NCBI GenBank assembly: GCA_027080605.1
Contig: JALWRO010000279.1
Location: 1 to 12,868, forward strand
Direction: 5' to 3'
DNA: 12,868 bases
Source: Campylobacterales bacterium
GTDB lineage: Bacteria > Campylobacterota > Campylobacteria > Campylobacterales > QNZT01
In this document: in pieces, positions 7,212 through 12,868 of the stretch
Layout of the letters: every line of letters begins with the position of its first letter
Numbering within the stretch: the stretch's first letter is position 1
Translations under genes and position numbers: made by a program
The notes under the pieces: model-generated
Seen by the model: only the letters and a program-made list of their open reading frames with translations
What the model was told of the DNA's origin: nothing
Database searches by the model: none

Positions 7212-7853
7212 ATGTTAGTAGCACCGAGTATCCTCTCTGCCGATTTCGGCAAATTGGCGCAAGAGGTTGAAGCGATTTGTGAAGGGGGGTGTGATCTCGT
7301 TCATGTCGATGTGATGGATGGGCATTTTGTGCCGAATCTTACCATCGGACCGGTGGTGGTCAAGAGTGTTGCCAAAGCAGCGACGAAACCGCTGGACGTA
7401 CACTTGATGGTGGAGAACAATACCTTCTTTGTCGATCTCTTCGCCCCTTTGAAACCTAAATATATCTCTTTTCATCTCGAAGAAGAGAAGCATCCGCACC
7501 GTTTGATTCAAAAGATCAGAGGGTTGGGAATCTCTCCTTCGATTGTTCTCAATCCTCATAGCCGACCTGAAGAGCTGGAGTATATCATCAACGATCTGGA
7601 TATGGTACTTTTGATGAGTGTCAATCCCGGCTTCGGCGGGCAGAAGTTTATTCCTTCCGTGGTAGAAAAAGCGGCAAGACTGAAAGATTTGATATTGCGC
7701 AAAAATGCCTCTGCATTAATAGAGGTAGACGGCGGTGTCAACGATAAAAATATTCATGCACTTAAAAATGCCGGTGTTGATGTGGTGGTGGCGGGAAGTT
7801 ATGTCTACGGCAGCGACGATTACGCCAAAGCGATCAAAAGTCTGCAAATCTGA
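7212..7853 (+). CDS. rpe: Ribulose-phosphate 3-epimerase
   Basis: It interconverts ribulose 5-phosphate and xylulose 5-phosphate in the pentose phosphate and Calvin pathways. The ATG at 7212 (213 residues) is chosen over an upstream in-frame ATG at 7146 because the family begins with (M)xxAPSILSADF and AAAGG lies 6 bases before it. The (beta/alpha)8 barrel motifs are complete: APSILSADF at 4-12, HVDVMDGHFVPN at 31-42, LDVHLMV at 61-67, MSVNPGFGGQKF at 135-146 and EVDGGV at 171-176. Expected metal ligands H31, D33, H64 and D173 are present, as are the catalytic aspartates D33 and D173. The stop overlaps the trpF start by one base, so the two are co-translated. Confidence 0.96.
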   Translation: MLVAPSILSADFGKLAQEVEAICEGGCDLVHVDVMDGHFVPNLTIGPVVVKSVAKAATKPLDVHLMVENNTFFVDLFAPLKPKYISFHLEEEKHPHRLIQKIRGLGISPSIVLNPHSRPEELEYIINDLDMVLLMSVNPGFGGQKFIPSVVEKAARLKDLILRKNASALIEVDGGVNDKNIHALKNAGVDVVVAGSYVYGSDDYAKAIKSLQI

Positions 7854-8452
7854 TGATACGCGTCAAGATCTGCGGTATTACCAATTTGGAAGATGCGCTC
7901 GGTGCCGTAGAAGCAGGTGCAGATGCACTCGGGTTTGTCTTCTATGAGAAATCTCCGCGTTATATTACACCCCAAAGAGCACGTGAAATTGCCGATGTAT
8001 TACCACCTTTTGTCGAGAGGGTAGGGTTGTTTGTCAATGTCTCTGCCGAAGAGGTGAATGAAATATGCAAGGAAGCGAGGATGGGTATTGCGCAAATTCA
8101 TTTTGAAGCATCGGATGCTTTTTATGATGCACTGGATGTAAAACATTTAAAAGTGGTACGTGCCCGGAAACCTGAAGATTTGCATCTTCATAAAAAAGAG
8201 TACCGTATTGTCGATGCGTTTGTCGAGAGTTATGGTGGAGAGGGAAAGCGGGTTGATCCATCATGGTTTGAAGGTGTGGATTGTTCCAAAATTATCCTGG
8301 CGGGTGGTTTGAACAGTGAAAATGTTCATGAAATACTTCATTTGCCCTTTTTTGCCTTAGATTTAAGCAGTGGTGTAGAGAAGAAAAAAGGAAAAAAAGA
8401 TAAAATGAAGATGCAAAATTTTATTAAAGCTGTGAAAAATGGAAAAATTTGA
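7853..8452 (+). CDS. trpF: Phosphoribosylanthranilate isomerase
   Basis: It catalyses the third step of tryptophan synthesis from anthranilate, an Amadori rearrangement. It has 199 residues, normal for a monofunctional TrpF barrel. VKICGIT at 4-10 carries the catalytic cysteine C7, LGFVFYEKSPRYI at 26-38 matches the family, and D121 in IVDAF is the expected general acid. The phosphate-binding loops ILAGGLNSENV at 148-158 and LDLSSGVE at 169-176 are intact. The usual GGTGxxFDW segment reads GGEGKRVDPSW, a mild deviation. No other trp gene is in view, so it lies apart from any trp operon and between rpe and a dnaQ-like gene. It overlaps rpe by one base and the exonuclease by 14 bases. Confidence 0.93.
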   Translation: MIRVKICGITNLEDALGAVEAGADALGFVFYEKSPRYITPQRAREIADVLPPFVERVGLFVNVSAEEVNEICKEARMGIAQIHFEASDAFYDALDVKHLKVVRARKPEDLHLHKKEYRIVDAFVESYGGEGKRVDPSWFEGVDCSKIILAGGLNSENVHEILHLPFFALDLSSGVEKKKGKKDKMKMQNFIKAVKNGKI

Positions 8453-9239
8453 CAATCTTGTAAACAAACTTCAGCTTGGTGCTGTTCCCAGAGATGAATT
8501 TTACGGTTGTATCAATCGTCTCAAAAAAAACTTCGATCTCGATCTCGATATTGACACCCTGAACTTTTACGGGTTGCCGGTATGTGAAGATGATGACAAA
8601 GTCTATTTACGTACGCAGCAAAACTCGTACAAAGATGAGACTTACTGCATTGTCGATATCGAAACCAACGGTAACAGTCCCGTAAAAAATCAGATTATCG
8701 AGCTGGGTGCCATTAAATACAAACACGGTGAGATTACTGACCGGTTTGAATCGTATGTTTATGCCGACTATATTCCTCAGGCGATTGTCCGTTTGACCAA
8801 TATTGAACAGAGTGATCTTGCCAATGCCCCTTCTCTGAAAAAAGTACTGCACGATTTCAAACTCTTTTTGGGTGACGATGTTTTTGTTGCACATAATGTC
8901 AAGTTCGATTTTAACTTCATCTCGACTTCGTTGAAAACAGTGGGTCTGGAAGAGTTGCTGAACCGTAAACTCTGTACAGTCGATCTGGCACGCAAAACGA
9001 TCGATACTGAAAAACATGGATTGGCACATTTGCGTGATTTTCTCGACATTCATACGGGTGAACATCATCGGGCATATGCCGATGCGCTCAGTGCGGCAAA
9101 AGTACTAGATGCCTGCTTCCAGAACATTCCTGAGTATGTAAAAACAACAGAAGATTTGATTGCTTTTTCAAAACATGCGCCGAGAGCGGGAACGAAAAAA
9201 AAGAAGAGGGTAAAAGAGAATAGTAAAGCGGGGAAATAG
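8439..9239 (+). CDS. dnaQ: DEDDh 3'-5' exonuclease, DNA polymerase III epsilon-like
   Basis: This encodes 266 residues. The exonuclease domain spans about 68-225 and has all DEDDh residues: D73 and E75 in VDIETNG, D157 in HNVKFDFNF, and H210 with D215 in HHRAYADA. About 65 residues of unassigned sequence precede the domain, and a lysine-rich tail (about 250-266) follows it. The family removes mispaired 3' nucleotides, as the proofreading subunit of DNA polymerase III or as a separate nuclease. The start ATG at 8439 lies inside the end of trpF (14-base overlap) and has no clear ribosome binding site, so translation is probably coupled. I recall rpe next to dnaQ in Helicobacter and Campylobacter, which supports the dnaQ label. 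Direct proof of polymerase association, such as a clear clamp-binding motif, is not seen. Confidence 0.8.
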   Translation: MEKFDNLVNKLQLGAVPRDEFYGCINRLKKNFDLDLDIDTLNFYGLPVCEDDDKVYLRTQQNSYKDETYCIVDIETNGNSPVKNQIIELGAIKYKHGEITDRFESYVYADYIPQAIVRLTNIEQSDLANAPSLKKVLHDFKLFLGDDVFVAHNVKFDFNFISTSLKTVGLEELLNRKLCTVDLARKTIDTEKHGLAHLRDFLDIHTGEHHRAYADALSAAKVLDACFQNIPEYVKTTEDLIAFSKHAPRAGTKKKKRVKENSKAGK

Positions 9240-9241
9240 AA

Positions 9242-9264
9242 CCGGAGGCGCTGTTGCACTCCGG
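9242..9264. terminator. GC-rich hairpin between convergent genes, probable bidirectional terminator
   Basis: CCGGAG at 9242-9247 and CTCCGG at 9259-9264 form a 6-bp stem with an 11-base loop. It lies 2 bases after the exonuclease stop (+) and 8 bases after the stop of the small minus-strand gene. Downstream T content is modest on both strands, so termination efficiency is uncertain. Confidence 0.5.
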
Positions 9265-9272
9265 ATATCTGT

Positions 9273-9452
9273 TTAGTGGTGACTTTTCTGAACTACTACC
9301 AGCATCTTGATGTTGATAATGATAAATCTGATGAATTGCCAGATGACACAAGTTCTGAAAAATTTCACCATACCTGTCGGTACCATTGTTTCGAACTCCG
9401 GTGAATAGGGATCGATATGGTGTACATGTTCTGTATGTTTATTTTCTGCCAT
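9273..9452 (-). CDS. 59-residue basic membrane-type protein downstream of SQR
   Basis: This is a small gene on the minus strand, ATG at 9452-9450 and TAA at 9275-9273. The ribosome binding site AAAGGAG (9468-9462) is strong, 9 bases before the ATG. The N-terminus is short and His-rich (H6, H9, H11, H12), followed by HIDPYSPEFE and a Pro/Gly turn. Residues 31-54 form a strongly hydrophobic stretch (FFRTCVIWQF, then IRFIIINIKMLVVV) interrupted by R33, R42 and K49, and the protein ends KSHH. The spacing of the basic residues suggests an amphipathic membrane helix, or one transmembrane helix with a charged face. I do not recognise a family. It lies 78 bases behind the sulfide:quinone oxidoreductase gene on the same strand with no strong terminator between, so co-expression and a role with SQR (membrane docking or assembly) are inferred from context only. 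Confidence 0.65.
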   Translation of the reverse strand: MAENKHTEHVHHIDPYSPEFETMVPTGMVKFFRTCVIWQFIRFIIINIKMLVVVQKSHH

Positions 9453-9496
9453 TTTAAATATCTCCTTTATTTTTATATTATTTGATTTATGTGTAA

Positions 9497-9523
9497 ATAT
9501 ACAGGAGTTACTCCCCTGTATAT
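9497..9523. repeat. Hairpin between the SQR gene and the small downstream gene
   Basis: ATATACAGG at 9497-9505 and CCTGTATAT at 9515-9523 are exact reverse complements with a 9-base loop. On the minus strand it starts 7 bases after the SQR stop and is followed by TTTACACA, a weak U-tract. A partial terminator or mRNA 3'-end stabiliser that lowers expression of the second gene is plausible. On the plus strand it is followed by ACTATTTTTA, so it could also stop transcripts running out of the exonuclease gene. Confidence 0.5.
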
Positions 9524-9530
9524 ACTATTT

Positions 9531-10988
9531 TTATTCTGGAATTAAAGCCCAGCCCGGTTTAAGTTGTGCTTTCCAGAGGAACATATGGTGCAGAATATGT
9601 TTGATCCAGTGTCCTGCAAGACCAATTTCACCGAATGTGTAGTCAAGATCACGTCCGAGTCCGGGATATTTTTCAAAATCGGGAACAACAGGATAGACTG
9701 TCAGCGCCGCAGCAGTACCGTTGAAGAGACCTTTACCGGTAGACGCAACACATGCTGCACCCATTTCCGCCATTGAAGCGTGGTGTGTAGGCTCTGCTGA
9801 TCCCTGGATCATATCTACAATACTTTGTGCAACTGTTTTACCGATAATACCTGAAGGCATACCTGTTCTTGGCGGTGTCGGGTTGATTGGCGTGCCGTTT
9901 GGTGATTTCATAGGTTTGGAAATCAGATGTGGCGGTGCAAATGCAATACCTGTCGCAAAGATGTTTTTGTATGTCGGGTTCTGGTAAGTACGTGGCCAGT
10001 CAGCTGCTTTCCACTCTTCATAAGGTTTCGGTGTATAGTCGGCATCGACCTTCATCAATCCATTTGGTGCAAAAAGCGTATCGGTCATATCTGAACCGTC
10101 TTTTGCATATGCTTTCAGCCCTACACCTGCAAACGGAGGAATAAGCATGGAAAAATCGAACTCTTCTACACCTGTATCACCGTCAAGCAGCTCATAGTGT
10201 GCTTTGCCTTCTTCGACTTTATTGACATGTGCACCGATAATCCAGGCTACATCTCTTTCTGCAAAAAGTGATTCTGCAAAAAGTTTACTTGAAGCGGCAT
10301 AACCACCTCTTTTAATGTGCAGACCTCCGATACCGAAGTCACCGAGGAAAGATTCGTTTGAAATCCATGTGATAGTCGCTTTGTCTCTGAGACCGGCTTG
10401 TCTGAGCTCATGTTCAATGTTGAAAATATACTCAAATGCGGCACCCTGACAAGTACACATACCGTGTCCTGTACCGACGAGAATTTTGACATGTTCGCCT
10501 TTTCTCATACGATCCATCAGTTTTCTGAGCTCTTCGTTTGCGTGTGTTGCGTGATCTGCAGTACAGACGGAAACAGTGTGTCCGCCGTCAGGTCCAAGAC
10601 CCTCAGTCGCACCGAAGTTGAGTTTCGGACCGGTCGCATTGATCAGGTAGTCATATGCAACTTCTTCTGTCGTTCCCTCTTTGGACGGATCAGTATATTC
10701 GATAGTAATATATGGTTGATCAGAATCTTTTCCGCCTTCAGGATGGATAGAGACAGCTTTTGCCTGTCTGTAATCGATACCGGCTTTTTGATAGACCGGT
10801 GCAAGGTCGAAAGTGACATCTTTTTTTGTCATTTGACCGACACCTACCCAAATATTGGAAGGAATCCAGTTCCATTTGCTGTTTGGTGTCACTACAATGA
10901 CCTCGTGCTCGTTTCCAAGCCATTTCTTTAAGAATGTTACAGCTGTATGCCCGGAAACACCAGCACCCATAACTACGACTTTTGCCAT
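9531..10988 (-). CDS. sqr: Sulfide:quinone oxidoreductase
   Basis: This encodes 485 residues of the two-dinucleotide-binding flavoprotein family. It oxidises sulfide to polysulfide or sulfur and passes electrons through FAD to the quinone pool, at the membrane surface. The N-terminal FAD loop is VVMGAGVSGHTA (5-16). C142 sits in VSVCTADHA, C178 and C180 in GMCTCQGAA, and C413 in GAACVASTGKG. Three of these positions fit the redox cysteines of SQR. IFATGIAFAPP (343-353) and RTGMPSGIIGK (374-384) fit the FAD and quinone sites. The C-terminal part (about 450-485) is rich in W, H and F, as expected for membrane-associated helices. AAAGGAG lies 5 bases before the ATG at 10988-10986. The SQR type (I-VI) cannot be fixed by eye. 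A flavocytochrome c sulfide dehydrogenase flavoprotein subunit is unlikely, since no Tat-type leader or cytochrome partner is seen. Confidence 0.85.
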   Translation of the reverse strand: MAKVVVMGAGVSGHTAVTFLKKWLGNEHEVIVVTPNSKWNWIPSNIWVGVGQMTKKDVTFDLAPVYQKAGIDYRQAKAVSIHPEGGKDSDQPYITIEYTDPSKEGTTEEVAYDYLINATGPKLNFGATEGLGPDGGHTVSVCTADHATHANEELRKLMDRMRKGEHVKILVGTGHGMCTCQGAAFEYIFNIEHELRQAGLRDKATITWISNESFLGDFGIGGLHIKRGGYAASSKLFAESLFAERDVAWIIGAHVNKVEEGKAHYELLDGDTGVEEFDFSMLIPPFAGVGLKAYAKDGSDMTDTLFAPNGLMKVDADYTPKPYEEWKAADWPRTYQNPTYKNIFATGIAFAPPHLISKPMKSPNGTPINPTPPRTGMPSGIIGKTVAQSIVDMIQGSAEPTHHASMAEMGAACVASTGKGLFNGTAAALTVYPVVPDFEKYPGLGRDLDYTFGEIGLAGHWIKHILHHMFLWKAQLKPGWALIPE

Positions 10989-11112
10989 ATGCTCTCCTTT
11001 GTTAATATAAATTCATCTAATGATTATAGGATAAGTTACTTTAAGAATTTATTATTGCAACGACTTTTTTATATTTATCAAAGTTATATCTTATAATAAG
11101 GATAAGTAATAT
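10989..11112. other. AT-rich intergenic region upstream of SQR
   Basis: These 124 bases separate the gamma-carbonic-anhydrase-like gene from SQR, both on the minus strand. They contain the SQR promoter and two direct copies of a 9-base element (11028-11036 and 11099-11107). I see no strong terminator for the upstream gene pair, only short AT-rich dyads such as CTTATAA at 11090-11096 with TTATAAG at 11113-11119. Some read-through into SQR is therefore possible. Confidence 0.4.
11023..11028 (-). promoter_or_regulatory. Probable -10 box of the SQR operon
   Basis: On the minus strand this reads TATAAT, 34 bases upstream of the SQR ATG, giving a leader of about 28 bases that contains the ribosome binding site. 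No good -35 is visible at 17 bases; upstream DNA is AT-rich. ACTTATCCT occurs just upstream of the box (11036-11028, sharing its first base) and again at 11107-11099. Confidence 0.5.
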
Positions 11113-11637
11113 TTATAAGTATTCGTTTTTAAAGACGACGTACCGCCGTGCAGAGCGATAGAGTTCCGCCACTTCTTCTTCATGAAGTTCTCTGACTACT
11201 TTTGCCGGAGAGCCCATAATAAGGCTTCGTGGGGGGAATACTTTGTTTTTTGTCACCAGTGATCCCGCACCGACAATCGACTCTTCGCTGATCACGGCAC
11301 CGTCAAGAATGGTTGCACTCATACCGATCAAACACGCTTTTTTGATGGTGCAACCGTGTAGCATGACCTTGTGTCCAATGGTAACATCATCCTCTATAAT
11401 AGTCGGATTGCCGTCACTTTTGTCCGGATTTTTCCAGTGGGTGACGTGAATCATGGAGAGATCCTGAATATTGACACGGTCTCCGATACGGATATAGTGT
11501 ACATCGCCGCGTACGACACAGCCGAACCAGACGGAACAGTCGTCTCCCATTGTTACTTCTCCGATAACATCCGCACTTTGTGCGATGAAACAGTTTTTGC
11601 CTGTAACCGGTGTAATGTTTTTATAGGGGTATATCAT
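11113..11637 (-). CDS. Gamma-carbonic-anhydrase-like left-handed beta-helix protein
   Basis: This encodes 174 residues of hexapeptide-repeat protein (about 10-145, such as IGEVTMGDDCSVWFG, IGDRVNIQD, IEDDVTIGHK) followed by a C-terminal alpha helix (about 147-170). The zinc ligands of the gamma class are in place: H64 in MIHVT, then H89 and H94 five residues apart in IGHKVMLHG. R43, D45 and Q58, equivalents of conserved trimer and active-site residues, are also present. The acidic-loop glutamates of the archaeal enzyme Cam are absent, as in the YrdA/PaaY-type proteins, many of which have little or unproven CO2 hydration activity. Its start overlaps the ppk stop as ATGA, so it is translated with polyphosphate kinase. 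A related acyltransferase function is the alternative but less likely given the three histidines. Confidence 0.8.
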   Translation of the reverse strand: MIYPYKNITPVTGKNCFIAQSADVIGEVTMGDDCSVWFGCVVRGDVHYIRIGDRVNIQDLSMIHVTHWKNPDKSDGNPTIIEDDVTIGHKVMLHGCTIKKACLIGMSATILDGAVISEESIVGAGSLVTKNKVFPPRSLIMGSPAKVVRELHEEEVAELYRSARRYVVFKNEYL

Positions 11638-12868
11638 TTGAAAATCTTCTTCTTTTTTGGTGCAGTATTGGTTGCGGTACTTTTTTTGGTCGCTTTATAG
11701 AGTCTGTTGACATAGTTTTCCAGAAATAGTTGTGAATTGATCGCCTTGCTTCCTTCCAGTGCCTGACGCAATTGATAGTTTCGGTCTGCCTGTAGTTCCC
11801 AGGCGAGTACATTGTCGTTGAGCTGGAGGTTGAGTAGATCGAGCAGCTTGAGTGCAAGGGACTCTTCATAGATCGGTGTCATCAGCTCAAACCGTTTTTC
11901 AAGATTTCGCGGCATCCAGTCCGCGCTTGAAATATAGACAGACGGATTGCTGTGTTTGAAGTAGAAAATTCTGGAGTGTTCCAGATACTTTCCGACAATG
12001 GAGATGACGCGGATATTTTCACTGATCCCCTCGACTCCCGGACGCAGGCAGCAGATACCGCGTACAATCAGGTCGATTTGCACCCCTTCCATACTCGCTT
12101 TGTAAAGGGCTTTGATGACATCGGAATCGACCAGCGAATTCATTTTGGCGATGATACGCCCTTTGCTTTTGAAGGAGCGCTCGGTTTTGATCATCTCCAG
12201 CAGGCTCTCTTTCATCTGCATCGGAGACATTTTGAGGTTGTTGAGTTTTTTGTTTTTGGAAAAACCGGTCAATATATGGAAAAAGGTGATCGAATCTGCC
12301 CGAAATTCATCTCTTGAGGTAAAGTAACTGACATCGGTATAGATCTTTGCGGTCGATTCGTTGTAGTTTCCGGTAGAGAGATGGAGGTAGATTTTGAGTT
12401 TGTCGTTCGATTTTCGGATGACCTGTGCGATTTTGGCGTGGACTTTGAAGCCCGGGATACCGTAAATGACATGTGCGCCCGCATCTTCCAGCGCTTTTGC
12501 CCAGATAAGATTGTTCTCTTCGTCAAATCTCGCTTTGAGTTCAACCATTGCCGTGACCTGTTTGCCGTTGTTGGCGGCATCGATCAGCGCCTGAACGATC
12601 GGCGAGTTTTTCCCGACGCGGTAGAGTGTCATACGGATCGAGAGTACTTTGGGATCTTTTGCCGCATCCTGAATAAACCGTACCACCGGTTCAAAACTCT
12701 CGTACGGCTGGAGAATCATCGCATCTTCCCGGTCGATGATTTTAAAGATAGACTCATTCTGGTCAAACGGAGGCAGCAGTTTGGGGACGTGCTGCGGTTC
12801 GCTCAGATGGGAAAACTGTTTGTCCACGACGACATCCCAGAGTGCGCCGAGATTGAGCGGAATCTGGT
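11634..12868 (-). CDS. ppk: Polyphosphate kinase 1, C-terminal part (5' end outside window)
   Basis: It makes long-chain polyphosphate reversibly from ATP. The frame is open to the window edge, so about 410 C-terminal residues of a protein of roughly 700 are visible; the GTG at 12827 is internal because GALWDVVVDKQF precedes it in frame. Family blocks are ILQPYESFEPVVRFI, IRMTLYRVGKNSPIVQALI, MVELKARFDEENN and GFKVHAK, whose His is the expected phosphorylated residue. Further on are HLSTGNYNESTAKIYTD, IIAKMNSLVD, LIVRGICCLRPGV, VGKYLEHSRIFYF (second active-site His) and ADWMPRNL. The protein ends in a lysine-rich tail (PKKKKIFK). Its TGA overlaps the start of the gamma-carbonic-anhydrase-like gene. 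Its promoter and N-terminal domains are off the window. Confidence 0.95.
   Translation of the reverse strand, partial: QIPLNLGALWDVVVDKQFSHLSEPQHVPKLLPPFDQNESIFKIIDREDAMILQPYESFEPVVRFIQDAAKDPKVLSIRMTLYRVGKNSPIVQALIDAANNGKQVTAMVELKARFDEENNLIWAKALEDAGAHVIYGIPGFKVHAKIAQVIRKSNDKLKIYLHLSTGNYNESTAKIYTDVSYFTSRDEFRADSITFFHILTGFSKNKKLNNLKMSPMQMKESLLEMIKTERSFKSKGRIIAKMNSLVDSDVIKALYKASMEGVQIDLIVRGICCLRPGVEGISENIRVISIVGKYLEHSRIFYFKHSNPSVYISSADWMPRNLEKRFELMTPIYEESLALKLLDLLNLQLNDNVLAWELQADRNYQLRQALEGSKAINSQLFLENYVNRLYKATKKSTATNTAPKKKKIFK

Noticed and set aside
6629..7252. Minus-strand open frame (207 codons) covering the RhuM gene and the start of rpe
   Set aside because: It spans the intergenic region and two well-supported plus-strand genes, and its product matches nothing recognisable.
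10398..10931. Plus-strand open frame (177 codons) inside SQR
   Set aside because: Shadow of the SQR coding frame; Cys/Ser/Phe-rich composition without any motif.
1..12868. Search by eye for tRNA, rRNA, CRISPR repeats, insertion-sequence ends and prophage genes
   Set aside because: No spaced direct-repeat array, cloverleaf-like segment, transposase or phage gene was seen; short or diverged elements could still be missed without computation.

Overview
The window is chromosomal-looking bacterial DNA that best fits a sulfur-oxidising member of the Campylobacterota (Sulfurovum/Sulfurimonas-like). The evidence is a sulfide:quinone oxidoreductase, a compact type II secretion (or related competence) operon, and an rpe-(trpF)-dnaQ gene string of the kind I recall from this phylum. 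The taxon is an inference; no marker gene such as rRNA is present.

Positions 2-6571 (+) hold one tightly packed operon whose start lies off the window. It contains the C-terminal part of a GspM-like coiled-coil protein, a short GspN-like protein, GspC (membrane anchor, HR domain, PDZ), the secretin GspD, the ATPase GspE and the inner-membrane platform protein GspF. Gaps are between -20 and +9 bases, and the operon closes with a perfect 16-bp inverted repeat acting as a terminator. Together these genes encode the outer-membrane channel, its inner-membrane coupling, the motor and the platform. Pseudopilins and GspL are not seen and may lie upstream or elsewhere.

Positions 6572-7078 (+) hold a solitary short RhuM-family gene with its own promoter. 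A perfect 9-bp dyad spans its transcription start, ribosome binding site and start codon. Positions 7212-9239 (+) hold a three-gene overlapping operon: rpe, trpF and a DEDDh exonuclease (dnaQ-like).

The rest is on the minus strand. A 59-codon gene (9273-9452) follows a sulfide:quinone oxidoreductase gene (9531-10988), probably in the same transcript with a hairpin between them. Further right are a gamma-class carbonic-anhydrase-like protein (11113-11637) and the C-terminal part of polyphosphate kinase (11634-12868, cut by the window edge), which overlap by ATGA. The exonuclease and the small gene converge on a shared GC-rich hairpin at 9242-9264.

No RNA gene, CRISPR array, insertion sequence or prophage was seen. 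The least ordinary items are the small basic membrane-type protein behind the SQR gene and the RhuM gene with its start-codon palindrome. Neither is proven to be a new system.
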